This document shows positions 36,823 to 46,753 of a stretch of DNA of 64,000 nucleotides, in pieces. A model generated the notes under the pieces. The model saw nothing but the letters and a program-made list of their open reading frames with translations. It searched no databases and was not told the origin of the DNA. Position 1 is the first letter of the stretch. Every line of letters begins with the position of its first letter. The translations under genes and the position numbers were made by a program. Source of the DNA: Bisporella sp. PMI_857 (taxonomy: Eukaryota > Ascomycota > Leotiomycetes > Helotiales > Helotiaceae). The stretch spans positions 124,001 to 188,000 of the forward strand of contig JAJSPD010000002.1 of NCBI GenBank assembly GCA_021307315.1, in the 5' to 3' direction.

Positions 36823-36936
36823 CTGCAAACTCGTTCCGAGATTCTTCCTACTATGTTCTAGTCATCACGGTCGCTCTCTTGTTTCAAACCACAAAAGCTG
36901 TGATCCACCTTCTTTCTGATTTTCTCATTTGCGACC

Positions 36937-37923
36937 ATGCCTCCTCTAAAACCACCATATGATCCGGAGCTCGTCCATATCCTCAACGCAATTCCTCCTA
37001 TGCCGCTTTTCACCAACGAAGTCGTAAAGCAACAGCGAGCAGGACTGGCCGTAATCTCAACACCAGAAGTCACATTGGTAGATCCAGCGATCGTCCACGA
37101 GGAAGTCTCCATCCCAGGCCCAGGTGGAAAGATAAGCCTCTCTATACTACGCACAAAGACCTCAGCCAGCTCGCCTCGCCCTCTCATCTTCTATATACAC
37201 AGTGGCGGCATGATCCTCGGCTCCAAGCTTCTCATGATCGGTGGCACTTTTGAGTGGATCAAGGAACTCGACGCTGTGCTCATCAGCGTTGAATACAGAC
37301 TTGCGCCTGAACATCCGTTCCCTGCGGGGTTAGAGGATTGCTATACAGCGTTCAAATGGGCTGGTGATCACGCAGGTGAATTAGGCATTGATACCGGGAA
37401 ACTTATTGTTGCTGGGCATTCCGCAGGTGGAGGTCTGGCGGCAGGATTGAGTATGATGGTGAGGGATCGTGGAGGACCAAGGATTTTAGCACAGTGTTTA
37501 AATTGTCCGATGTTGGATGACCGGGTGATGGATGCGAGTAGTCAGCAGTACGTGGATGAAGGGATTTGGACCGGCGCAAATAACAAGGTTGCCTGGAACT
37601 GGTATCTAAATGGCAAGCGTGGCTCGAAAGATGTGAGCCCTTATGCTGCGCCGGCGAGAGCGACAGATCTGACAGGCTTGCCCACGGCATGGGTGGATGT
37701 GGGCAGCGCAGAATGCTTTAGAGATGAGGATGTTGCTTACGCAGGGAAGCTGAGTGAGGCAGGCGTTGGCGTTGAGCTGCATGTTTGGCCTGGGGCGTTC
37801 CATTGCTTTGATCTCATGGCACCCGATGCGGTGTTGTCGAAGAGCGCTAGAACGACAAGGTTGGCATGGTTTAAGAGGGTTTTGGCACAGGCTCCTATTT
37901 CGGCTGGTGCCTCGAAGCTATAG
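36937..37923 (+). CDS. HSL-family alpha/beta-hydrolase (esterase/lipase)
   Basis: A single exon of 328 residues. The alpha/beta-hydrolase fold-3 (hormone-sensitive lipase) family hydrolyses small esters. The nucleophile elbow AGHSAGG places Ser at 162, the His of GAFHCFD is H289, and the acid is probably E259 in GSAECFRDE, at the spot where most relatives have Asp (DPL-type). The strongly conserved oxyanion motif HGGG reads H88-SGGM, so its second position is Ser. VEYRLAPEHPFPAG is the family's usual downstream motif. No signal peptide, so probably intracellular. It stands alone. Confidence 0.92.
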   Translation: MPPLKPPYDPELVHILNAIPPMPLFTNEVVKQQRAGLAVISTPEVTLVDPAIVHEEVSIPGPGGKISLSILRTKTSASSPRPLIFYIHSGGMILGSKLLMIGGTFEWIKELDAVLISVEYRLAPEHPFPAGLEDCYTAFKWAGDHAGELGIDTGKLIVAGHSAGGGLAAGLSMMVRDRGGPRILAQCLNCPMLDDRVMDASSQQYVDEGIWTGANNKVAWNWYLNGKRGSKDVSPYAAPARATDLTGLPTAWVDVGSAECFRDEDVAYAGKLSEAGVGVELHVWPGAFHCFDLMAPDAVLSKSARTTRLAWFKRVLAQAPISAGASKL

Positions 37924-38548
37924 TTGGGAATGAGTAAATAGCAAAATAAATTGTATTTCAGACAAGCTTTTCTCGGTAAGCTTTTGATATCAGAGCAACT
38001 TTGGTGGGGAGTGCCATTATTCTTTTTTTGCATGATTAATGCGAGTACTCTTGTTTTTGTTTTGTTTTTGGCTTAAAATGCTTTATCCAAGCCCGGGCAT
38101 GGTATGTTCAAGTATATTTCAGTTTTAACCTAAGTGCCAGCATATATCCTCCAAGGTTACCTATCAAGTGATCACTCAGCATCGCACTCTTTCATGTCCA
38201 CCAGCAGTGTTGCAAAGTCTAGTAATGGAGCCCTGTACCTGCAAACCCCTTAGCTACCTTCCAATTTTGGACAATTCCAATTCCCATCCCTTGTACATTT
38301 ACCTATAAAGTAAGCTGCCACAATTTGTGATGTTTTGGCCAGCCTGCCGCTTCTTGTTGGGACTGCAAAAAAAGTGTTCAAAGATAGGTGACGTCGTGGT
38401 GAGACTCGTGACGTAGCACCCAAAACAATTCTATGTATATACAACATCACTCTGGTCGTATCTGTTTAAACAGCACCTTGATAGATACCAAATTATCAAT
38501 TTAAATTTTTTTTTTTAAAAAAAATTGCATTAGTCTGAAATTTTAAAC
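37924..38548. other. Intergenic
   Basis: About 0.6 kb, AT-rich, with an inverted T/A homopolymer block (38505-38524) just before the broken dehydrogenase. No gene is seen. Confidence 0.6.
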
Positions 38549-39792
38549 ATGGCAGTCTCCCAAGCAGCTTCCGTTGTGGAGAAGATCATAGGACATGGCT
38601 CCGCGATCACGGAACAGGACATCGCAAACCCGGGAAGGGACAGAGCGAAATATGCAGATCGCGTGCGGCGATTGCTTTTATTGCAAGAGGAAGCTGAGCA
38701 GCCAGTGCGAGAATACCAACGCGAACACCATGGAAAAAAGGCATGTACGGCGGCCGCACGGCCGGCATGTTTGGTTATTCGCGTTTCACGGGCAGGTTTG
38801 CTGGCGGGCAGGCCGAGTACGTGAGGGTCCCGTACGGGGATGTTAATTTGCTTAAGGTCCCCGATGCGGTGCCGGATGAGAAGGCGTTGTATCCGAGTGA
38901 TGTGCTCGCTACGAGTTGGAATTGCGTGGTTGACACGGGGGTGGAGAAGGGCGGCGTTGTTGTGATCTGGGGTGCTGGCAAGTCTGCACCTTTGAAAGAT
39001 GGAGAGGAGGACGAGGCTAAAAGATTCGATAGGCCCTATCGGACAAATGTGTGCTGATTTCGCTTTCATCAATGGCGCAAGCAGAGAGTTATTGTGATTG
39101 ATCAGAGGTTAGTTCAAGCTCTGAATATCGACCGGGACAATGCTGACTAGAAAACGTTATAGTTGGAGGCTAGACTATGTCTGGTCCAAGTATCCCAAAG
39201 TAGAGAGACCCTTGACTTCAGCTCCCTGCTAAGAGGCACATCCGTCGCCTCAAGGCTAAAGGAGATGGTTGACGGTCGTGGCCCAGATGTAGCTCTTGAG
39301 TGTGTAGCGGGCGAATATCCGAAAGGGTGGGCTCGCTACTTCGAGCTCATGCTTGGATTCGAGACCGACTCCTCTGAAATTGTTGACGAGACGATTATGT
39401 CAGTCAGGAACTTCGGCCGGTGTGGTATCACTGGTGTTTATGTTGGCTTCGTAAGCCTTTTCCAAAGGTTTCCCGTGAATCAAGGCGAAGCGCTGATATT
39501 TTAGACCAACCATTTCAACATCAGAGCCCTGATGGAGAGAGGCATCCGCTTGGTCGGTAACGGACAGGCGCCCGTACATATGTACTGGGAAGAGCTGTTG
39601 AAGATGATCGAGAGCGGCGAGATTGGTCCGCTGAAGATGGATTCTCATCGTGTGGATATTTCGGAATTGAAGGAGGCGTATTATAAGTTCGAGAAGAAGG
39701 AAGATGGGATGCAGAAGGTTTTTGTTGCAGACAAAATTCTCTGCTCCGCCAGCTGCTGGAAGACCTCCGTTGACGAGAAATACCTAGGCTAG
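38549..39792 (+). pseudogene. Broken zinc-dependent alcohol dehydrogenase (formaldehyde dehydrogenase-like)
   Basis: Translation in different frames gives pieces of one zinc-dependent dehydrogenase. The structural zinc site CGDCFYCKRKLSSQC is at 38658-38702, then GRTAGMFGYSRFTGRFAGGQAEY, a nucleotide-binding WGAGPIGQ-type segment and QRVIVIDQ, and the C-terminal GNGQAPVHMYWEELLK. The pieces need at least three frame changes: in the A6 run at 38734-38739, near 39075, and at an AG duplication near 39203. The N-terminal 70 or so residues, with the catalytic zinc ligands, are not recognisable. Introns fit at 38978-39032 (GC-AG), 39108-39162 and 39451-39504. The first frameshift sits in a homopolymer and could be a sequencing error, but the others and the missing N-terminus argue for a dead gene. 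Confidence 0.8.
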
Positions 39793-39859
39793 TGAACTTA
39801 TCTTGATATCATGTCTCGCAAGGCCAATGACAGATATATGATGCAGATCTGTGTTGCCT

Positions 39860-40963
39860 TCAACGCCTGCCCTCGACCTTGGTCAACTTATACTTCAAAT
39901 TAAATACCTTAAGCATAGGCCCAAGGCCCTTCGCTTTCAATTCCTCTTTCTTCCTGCATTCTTCCCGTAGATCCTGGTCCGTCGTGTTACACTTCACAAT
40001 TCCACCACAATACGGGCACGTATCACTCCAAAACACATTTCCGCCCCTCCACTCCCACTCATTCACCTTCCCATCGCTGCACAACCACATATTCTCTCCT
40101 CCTTCTTCCTCCTCCCCCTCTCCACCTTCCTTTCTCCTCTTCGTCATGGGAAACCTCCACCCCTTCGCCCACTCAACAATCTTCTTGAGCTCCGGGACTT
40201 TATCCTCGCTGGTCTCCAACTCCAACTCCAACTCTTTCAAGCTGGCCATCTGCCTGAAAGCGCTCCCCCAGCTCCGCTCCGACCACTCCACCTCGGCCCA
40301 ATTCCCCATATCCCTCCTCATCAGCAAGGGCTCCCCATCCTCCCTCGCCGGATTGATCCCCAACGGAGCATTATGCTCATTATACCACCAGTCGCCTCTG
40401 CGCACCGTGATCTTGACCCTCTCGATCCCCTGCATGAAGCCCTCCCCGGCCAGCCTGGGGAAGCTCTGCTCCAGCCAGTACAGCTGCGTGAAGAGGTGAA
40501 TCTCCTTGGCCAGGACGCGCTGCCACGGCTCCAGGAAGGCGAAGTAGCGTTCCTCGTGCAGGGACAGGTTGCGGCTCGTGGCCGGCGAGCGCGCGTGCCA
40601 GAAGACATGCTCTTTCATGACCGGCGGCAAGTGGTACGTTTCCAGATATACGAGCTTGCAGGTGAGCAGCAGCGCCGTCGTCACCATCCGCCGTCCCGTG
40701 TACCCCGGCCGGGTGTAGTTTGTGTTGGTCGGGTACTGCGACCTGAGGTCGGTCTTCGTGAGCTCCGTCATCGCGTATTCGAAGATCTGGTCTCGGATCT
40801 CGGGCGGGATGCGCCCGTTGTACAATGGGGAGGCGCTCTGGGGGTCGGGAGATAGGTCCTTGGTGTGGAGGGGCGTGACGTATAGTTCGGCATCAGAGCC
40901 GTAGGTGGCAAGCTCGGTGCTCCATTTGTCGGGCCGTCGTAGGCGGCGGTAGATGCGATGCAT
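39860..40963 (-). CDS. 2EXR domain protein of unknown function
   Basis: A single exon of 367 residues. The N-terminal segment SPLYNGRIPPEIRDQIFEYAMTE is the signature start of the fungal 2EXR (F-box-like) domain, and TTALLLTCKLVYLETYHLPP continues it. A C-terminal CPYCGG with a later Cys-rich context may bind a metal. The stretch around residues 280-300 is rich in Glu and Gly and produced by a low-complexity tract. The family is greatly expanded in plant-associated fungi and its function is unknown. The neighbouring 41805 gene is an F-box protein, but there is no evidence that they work together. Confidence 0.85.
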   Translation of the reverse strand: MHRIYRRLRRPDKWSTELATYGSDAELYVTPLHTKDLSPDPQSASPLYNGRIPPEIRDQIFEYAMTELTKTDLRSQYPTNTNYTRPGYTGRRMVTTALLLTCKLVYLETYHLPPVMKEHVFWHARSPATSRNLSLHEERYFAFLEPWQRVLAKEIHLFTQLYWLEQSFPRLAGEGFMQGIERVKITVRRGDWWYNEHNAPLGINPAREDGEPLLMRRDMGNWAEVEWSERSWGSAFRQMASLKELELELETSEDKVPELKKIVEWAKGWRFPMTKRRKEGGEGEEEEGGENMWLCSDGKVNEWEWRGGNVFWSDTCPYCGGIVKCNTTDQDLREECRKKEELKAKGLGPMLKVFNLKYKLTKVEGRR

Positions 40964-41804
40964 TATGAATGATATGTTTTTAGATTTATTTGTGAATGAG
41001 GACTCTAATTTGTACGAGAAGTAGGAAAGATAGCTATATATTGTTGCAACTGAGGGGGTGATGTTAGTTCGTGCGGTTGCATATTATATTTATTGCCCAA
41101 CCCCGCGATGACTCGCTTCACCTTCTTCTGCTGACGAGCAAGGCTGATTGGATGGAGATTATGATGGTTCCAGGCAGCACTCGCAACAGAAGCAGAGCCT
41201 TGAACACATGAGTCAGTCAGTCTATTAGTTTACTGCTATGCTGAGAAGTGGCCCTGTTGCATTTTAAAGGAATGACGCTGATGGGCTAACACACACACAC
41301 GCACTGACTGTTTCGTTTTAATCAATTTATTTTAGGTATTTGGCGTGGATATCCATCAAATGGTATGATGGTCTCAGAAATAGATATCCAAGACTCAGCA
41401 GAATACCATCGAAGATTGGATAGGTAGGAGAGGAGGAGAGAGCATTGCGAATCCGCCCCTTTTAATGCCTCGCTTAATAAACACGTGATGGGTATTCAAG
41501 CTAGGAGGTGATGAGAGAATAGAAAGGTATCATAGCTTCATATCTTCCTTGGAGTAAAAAATTGAAATACAGGAAGTTAGGTTGCGAGTTCAATTGAAAC
41601 TAGTCTTGATAAAATTCAACGCATTTGCTATTTCCCTCGTTTAGTCTCATCAATTTGCATTCAAGTAAGTGACGAATCCTCTACCCATGTTCTTCGAAAT
41701 CATCACCTGTGATACAAACAGCAAGCTATTAAGTGAGTTCTTGTGGCCGCATCAACCGTGCCAAAGAGCCAACAAGACGTACTCCGTCGTCATCAATGGC
41801 TGAT
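40964..41804. other. Intergenic
   Basis: About 0.8 kb including the second copy of the transposon-end-like motif. Promoter of the 2EXR gene should lie at its left end. No gene is seen. Confidence 0.6.
41450..41480. repeat. Transposon-end-like motif, copy 2
   Basis: AATCCGCCCCTT followed by a short spacer and GCCTCGCTTAATAA. The first block matches 14040-14051 directly and the second is the reverse complement of 14050-14063. An ACACGTGATG word follows at 41481. Confidence 0.45.
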
Positions 41805-42557
41805 TTAGTTAATGATCTCCTTCAGGTCAAACTTATCATCTGCCTCGCCGCTACCTGCTTCACCCCCTACATCGCCATGCTCTTCGACAACGTTCTCTAA
41901 AATAAAGCCTGAGCTTCTCTCGGCATATCCAGATTGCAAACTCGCAAAATCGTTCTCCCCGCCCTCATCCTCCCAAGTACCACAACGATCTTCACCATCC
42001 TCGTCGCTCTGCCAGTCTCCATCCATGTCTTCCTCGGTATCGCTACTCGTATCTGACCATAGCTTCCTCACATACCTACCATAGCCATAATTGCTCATCC
42101 AGCCAAGGTCCCGTGCTATCCGTTCCCCATCAATCCGCTGCTCGACCACGCGCCACTTCTCCCATTTCCTCTCCAATTTCCCCATCCGCTTCCTCGTCAC
42201 GAACTTGAAGGTCCGATGATTGTACGCGTGGCCATCGCCGAGCCAGCCTTTCTCCAGAAGCTTTCCTAAACTTGGGTCCTCTGGGTTGATCGTTTCAGGC
42301 TGGGGGGTAGCGAGAAGATGACCTGTGTTGGGGAAGTGCTGATTGCAAATTGAAGCGGGTTCTTGAGTTTTGAGCGGAACGATACCGTGCGTTATGTAGT
42401 GGATCGCGTAGAATCTCCTGCAGGTTAGACCAAGGCATACTGAGCGGATAGGCGGGAGGAGGCCAAAGATCTTTAGGAGGAGCTCAGGAGGGATATCGGT
42501 AATGTTCAGTTTATCGTTAGGCTCGTCTGCCATGTATGTTAGCACAGCCCCTTCCAT
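41805..42557 (-). CDS. F-box protein
   Basis: A single-exon open frame whose first ATG is at 42557 gives up to 250 residues; the second ATG (MADEPNDKL) is nine residues in and may be the true start. The F-box is clear at residues 19-50 (ITDIPPELLLKIFGLLPPIRSVCLGLTCRRFYAI), so the protein should recruit a substrate to an SCF ubiquitin ligase via Skp1. The rest has a basic middle (RKRMGKLERKWEKW) and a long acidic C-terminus. No substrate-binding repeats are seen. Confidence 0.85.
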   Translation of the reverse strand: MEGAVLTYMADEPNDKLNITDIPPELLLKIFGLLPPIRSVCLGLTCRRFYAIHYITHGIVPLKTQEPASICNQHFPNTGHLLATPQPETINPEDPSLGKLLEKGWLGDGHAYNHRTFKFVTRKRMGKLERKWEKWRVVEQRIDGERIARDLGWMSNYGYGRYVRKLWSDTSSDTEEDMDGDWQSDEDGEDRCGTWEDEGGENDFASLQSGYAERSSGFILENVVEEHGDVGGEAGSGEADDKFDLKEIIN

Positions 42558-45061
42558 TCACAGTGAGAATGAGCGATTACTATTCAAGGGAGGAGTGGTT
42601 GTTGTTGTGGCGGTTGGATCAGCTATCGTTTCTATGATATCGGCATTTCGAAGCGCCTCCAACGAAAGGCGAAGGTGGCTCGTAGATGCAGACATGTAGT
42701 ATCTCCCCTTAATCTCGTCTTTGGGATTTGGTCGTCTTGATTTGAGTAATTCTTTATGTAGAATCTATTACTATCTACACATTTGAGCGCACGGGTCGTC
42801 GTTAATGTCGAATAGAAGGAAGGGAGAAAGCCCGAAAAGGTGTAGATTTTGTTCTTTTCGAGAACTAATGAAGATGGAAAATTATATGCTAACTCAAAGC
42901 TGGAGCAATCAGTGAGTAGGTTGGTTGATAATCTTTGGCTCTCTCGTGTATTTTATGGTATTTCAAACTTGCACTTTCTTCAATTGTGTCCTCGGTCCTG
43001 GGAAGGAACGAGCAGTCTTGCAGCAGTAGACATCAGAATATAATATTTTGTTTTTATGACTCTATATACATTCTGATATGTCTTGAGCCGAAATAGATAT
43101 GTCGCCTAGACTGCAGTGAATTGGGAAGCGGGTTGTGGGTAGTTAAGTCAAGCAGATATTGACGCTTCTGAGTACTTTTAGCACTAAGTCCGAGGCAGTC
43201 GGGCCCCTGACCCGGATGAAAAACAACACATTTAACATTTCTGGGTCTCCTCACATGATCATACAAAATATTCCCAGGCCAAACTATATCTGCAGTGAGC
43301 GCTCCAAAAAAGTTTCAGCTCGTCTCATGCTGAACCTTCAGTATTGCCTAGCTTAGTAGCCACCTTCCTCCATCACGGTCTCACCTACTTCATTTGCGCC
43401 ATCAACTGCACCTGCCGTGCCCCGTCTGGCGATTCCTGCTCCATCAACATCATGTGCCCGAATCAAAGTTTTCACCAGCAGCAGCAGCAAGTTTGTGATT
43501 CTCTCGGAACGGAGCACAGTCTGAAGCTCATTGCTGGATGATTCTTTATTGCTGCCAGGTATAGACACCACCTAATGCTACGGAGTGCTTATTGAACAAA
43601 GTGGCCTTGATAACAGAATTTTGAAAGTCGAACTATAATTTGATTGGCACATAGCTTCCTGGATGGAGTGACACCAAGGGAGTGGGGATCAACTTTGTAG
43701 GAGCGAAAATGAGAGCACGCTTAAGTTTTTGTCATAATAAGAGGAAGGAGCAAAATAGAAGAGTGTGGACGCAGAAACTACGTTTATACAATATTCCCTG
43801 GTGGTCAAAGAGCGATTGGTTAGACATTTATAGAGCCTGTAATCATCTATTGGGGATCTCTAATGAATCATGCTGGCATTCTTGCCTCATAGTCAAACTT
43901 TCGGTAAATTGTATCTTTCCATATAGCACAATAGAAAGGGTGTATTAATGCTTACCAGAAATTTTGACATAGAATTGTTGAGAGCTAAGGCATAATTCTG
44001 ATTGTGACATTTATCCGGTACCTTGAACAAACATAGACGACATATGATCCTATGGACTCAAAAGCATTAGGAATTGAGCCTCAACGCGAATATATCTCAT
44101 CGCAAAAATATAGATGGCATTGAGTTTGGATGGCCTCCAATCTCAATATATAGTTTAAGAGATAATAGCAAAAAGCGCTTTTGTAAAGCAGCTGGAAACT
44201 CATGACGGAAAACTGTTAGACAAACGTTTGCTATCGTTGATCACACTTCCGTTGCTCGCCACTCCAACAACAAATATTTGTCAGGTTAGAATTCAATACC
44301 AATTGCGGTTGGCGTTTGGCAGCCAGAACCCTCTGTCGAAAATGAGCGCCGAGCTGACACGCATGTCATTCTAATATGCAAGCATTAAAGGGCTGTTCGA
44401 AGTTAACAGAGATACATGTCTAGTAGTTCATGCTGTATTAAACACCTAGTAAAATATACGTATTCTTGAATTAGCAGATCTTGACATCTTGATGCTTGTT
44501 TAAGCACCATCACTAGACCTATTGTTCCTGTGGTGGACGTCTCTAGGTTTAGATGCACATTGATAAGGCCTTGGAATACAGAGATATGACTTAAAGCTCT
44601 TAAAAGTACTGTAGGTCCTTAGCTGGATCTATTGGATAGCTCACTGTGAGGCTGAAAGTGAGCGTTGTATGCATAAGCAGCCGCTGTATTACATCCCATA
44701 GGCTGTAGGTATCGCAACCATATCGGGTGTATTATCAGCTAAGGTATGCATCAATTGGCTGCACATTGAGTGACCGTATATCCATGGGAAAGATCTAAGC
44801 AATCGATGATACATCGTAAGATATGAGAGAAGTGGTTAAATTTACCAACAATTATGAATTGAACTTACTGTTGCACTGTAAACAATAAAAGTGGTCCCCA
44901 AACTGATTCTTGGCAACCATGCAGGTCAACCTCAAAATTTCCAAGTTGAGCCAAACCCCACCACCAAAAAATTCACAACATAGTCTCTCAAAACCGTCAA
45001 GCTGTTTCCCACCAGGCTTATTCCCCGCGCCGCACGGCTCGCCCCGATCCTACGCAGAACA
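42558..45061. other. Gene-poor intergenic interval of about 2.5 kb
   Basis: No gene I can support. An 88-codon plus-strand frame (43682-43948) has a protein-like segment, NRRVWTQKLRLYNIPWWSKSD, but no homologue I recognise and no exons to join. The right end should hold the promoter of the Arc1-like gene. Confidence 0.5.
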
Positions 45062-46288
45062 ATGGCTACTTTCGAAAATATTACTTACACCGACGGCGAA
45101 AAGGCCGAGATCCAACAATGGCTCACAACCTCCAGCCGGCTCTCCTCGTCTTCCTCACCTGAGGAGCAAAAATCTCTCCTCGACACCCTAAACATCCACC
45201 TCTCATCCAGAACCACGCTCCTCGGCGCAAAGGCGTCCAAGGCCGACGTAGCGCTCTACGAGTCCCTCGCGCCGGTCGTCTCGAAATGGAGCGCGGAGCA
45301 GCAGAGCGGAGAGCACGGCCACCCACACATCGTGCGGCACCTGGACTTCGTGCAGAACTCGCCGGTCTTCGGGCTGCAGGTGAAGGACGAGGAGAAGATC
45401 AAGGTTGACCCGGATAACGTGGTGTACGTGAAGCCGCCCGTGGATGCAAAGGCCGAGAAGGAGCGGTTGAAGAAGGAGAAGGCCGCCGCAGCCGCCGCCG
45501 CAGGAGGAGCCACGGCAGAGGTGGCGGACCGCACGAAGGAGGGGAAGAGCGTGGGAGAGAAGGTGAAGGAGAAGGCCAAGGATGCGAAGGAGGCGGTTGT
45601 GGGTGCCGTGGCCCCGAAGAAGGAGAAGAAGGAGAAGGCTCCCAAGCCGCAAAAGGCCCCTGCGCCGTCGGCGCCGCTTTCACCCTCGCTGATCGATCTG
45701 CGTGTGGGACATATCCTGAAGGCTGTTAATCACCCTGATGCGGATTCTCTGTTTGTGTCTACCATTGCGATGGGCGATAAACCTGGCACGGAGGACACTA
45801 CCGAGTACGAGGGTCAGGTCGTACGAACCGTATGCTCTGGCCTTAACGGGCTTATCCCCTTGGAGGAAATGCAGAACCGCAAGGTGGTCGTCGTCGCCAA
45901 CCTCAAGCCTGTGAAAATGCGAGGCGTCAAGTCCTGCGCCATGGTGCTCGCTGCGTCTCCACGTCTGAAGGAAGGTGAAGTGGATACGCACGCCGGTCCG
46001 GTAGAGCTTGTTGCTCCACCCGAGGGCGCGGTCGCTGGAGAGAGGGTGTGGTTTCAAGGCTGGGAAGGTGAACCTGAGGGTGTGCTCAACCCCAAGAAGA
46101 AGGTCTGGGAGACGATACAGCCTGGGTTCTTGACCGATGAGAACCTGGAGGTCGGCTTTGATGCGGGTGCCGTGAAGGAGTTGAGTAAGGAGGGAGAGGA
46201 ACCAAAGATTGGTGTTGGAAAGCTGGTTACCAAGAGCAGCGGAGGTATTTGCACGGTTAAAAGTCTGAAGGGTGCCTTGATTAGATAA
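45062..46288 (+). CDS. ARC1: Arc1/AIMP1-like tRNA-binding aminoacyl-tRNA synthetase cofactor
   Basis: A single exon of 408 residues. Arc1 binds tRNA and tethers methionyl- and glutamyl-tRNA synthetases in the cytoplasm. Residues 1-110 form a glutathione-transferase-C-like region (ADVALYESLAPVVSKW), followed by a Lys/Ala-rich linker (about 130-205) with repeated charged helix-forming segments. The EMAP-II-like tRNA-binding domain runs from about 206 (SPSLIDLRVGHILKAVNHPDADSLFV) to the end, with the diagnostic NRKVVVVANLKPVKMRGVKS and the C-terminal EMAPII-like tail. Size is close to yeast Arc1 (376 residues). The first ATG opens the known N-terminus. Confidence 0.93.
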   Translation: MATFENITYTDGEKAEIQQWLTTSSRLSSSSSPEEQKSLLDTLNIHLSSRTTLLGAKASKADVALYESLAPVVSKWSAEQQSGEHGHPHIVRHLDFVQNSPVFGLQVKDEEKIKVDPDNVVYVKPPVDAKAEKERLKKEKAAAAAAAGGATAEVADRTKEGKSVGEKVKEKAKDAKEAVVGAVAPKKEKKEKAPKPQKAPAPSAPLSPSLIDLRVGHILKAVNHPDADSLFVSTIAMGDKPGTEDTTEYEGQVVRTVCSGLNGLIPLEEMQNRKVVVVANLKPVKMRGVKSCAMVLAASPRLKEGEVDTHAGPVELVAPPEGAVAGERVWFQGWEGEPEGVLNPKKKVWETIQPGFLTDENLEVGFDAGAVKELSKEGEEPKIGVGKLVTKSSGGICTVKSLKGALIR

Positions 46289-46753
46289 GGCTCCTGTGTG
46301 GAGGATGTATATTCATCAAGCATGCTTCTTGCAGAATTAGATAATGTTAACGTAAGTCGACATGCGATAATTTCGCTGACTGACAGAAAAAGTTGATACA
46401 AAGTACGCCTTTTAAGCCGATAGACAATTCTCAAAAAGAAACCAAAAGACTACTCTTTTCACGGGATTGTTCTTATGTTTGACTAATTATATTATATGTA
46501 TGTGAGCTTTCCTATGGTATGTCACCCCAATGCTCTTAACTTTTCCCACCCATATAGATAGCATTCAGCCTTGCTTTCCAACTTTGCGATTGCAGAATAC
46601 CATCCTGCTATTCCCCCTGCAAAATCAAATAGACCAGAGGGTCCTAAACGCCATCAGAATGCCACGAGTTGCTCGCTCAAATCGCTAAATGAGGGTATAT
46701 TCAATCGCAAATATGGCACACATTTTGCCAAAAAGAGAGTATAGTATGTATGT
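46289..46753. other. Convergent intergenic
   Basis: About 0.5 kb between the stops of two convergent genes. Nothing recognisable. Confidence 0.6.

Larger units (their letters stand above)
30073..36936. other. Gene-free region of about 6.9 kb upstream of xlnR
   Basis: No reading frame here has a supportable product. The first 3 kb is crowded with simple repeats (listed separately) and is likely to hold the xlnR promoter and 5' untranslated region. The following 3.5 kb is AT-rich and featureless, apart from an ATCACGTG word at 36486-36493 and an (AT)n tract at 36797-36822 just before the esterase. Such long upstream regions are common for master regulators, but that role is inferred. Confidence 0.6.

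Noticed and set aside
43682..43948. 88-codon frame with a protein-like WWSKSD segment
   Set aside because: Could be a fragment of a decayed gene but no flanking exons or family recognised.
45123..45683. Long antisense frames over the Arc1-like gene, and similar ones over other genes
   Set aside because: Shadows of GC-biased coding sequence; the sense frames have clear domains.
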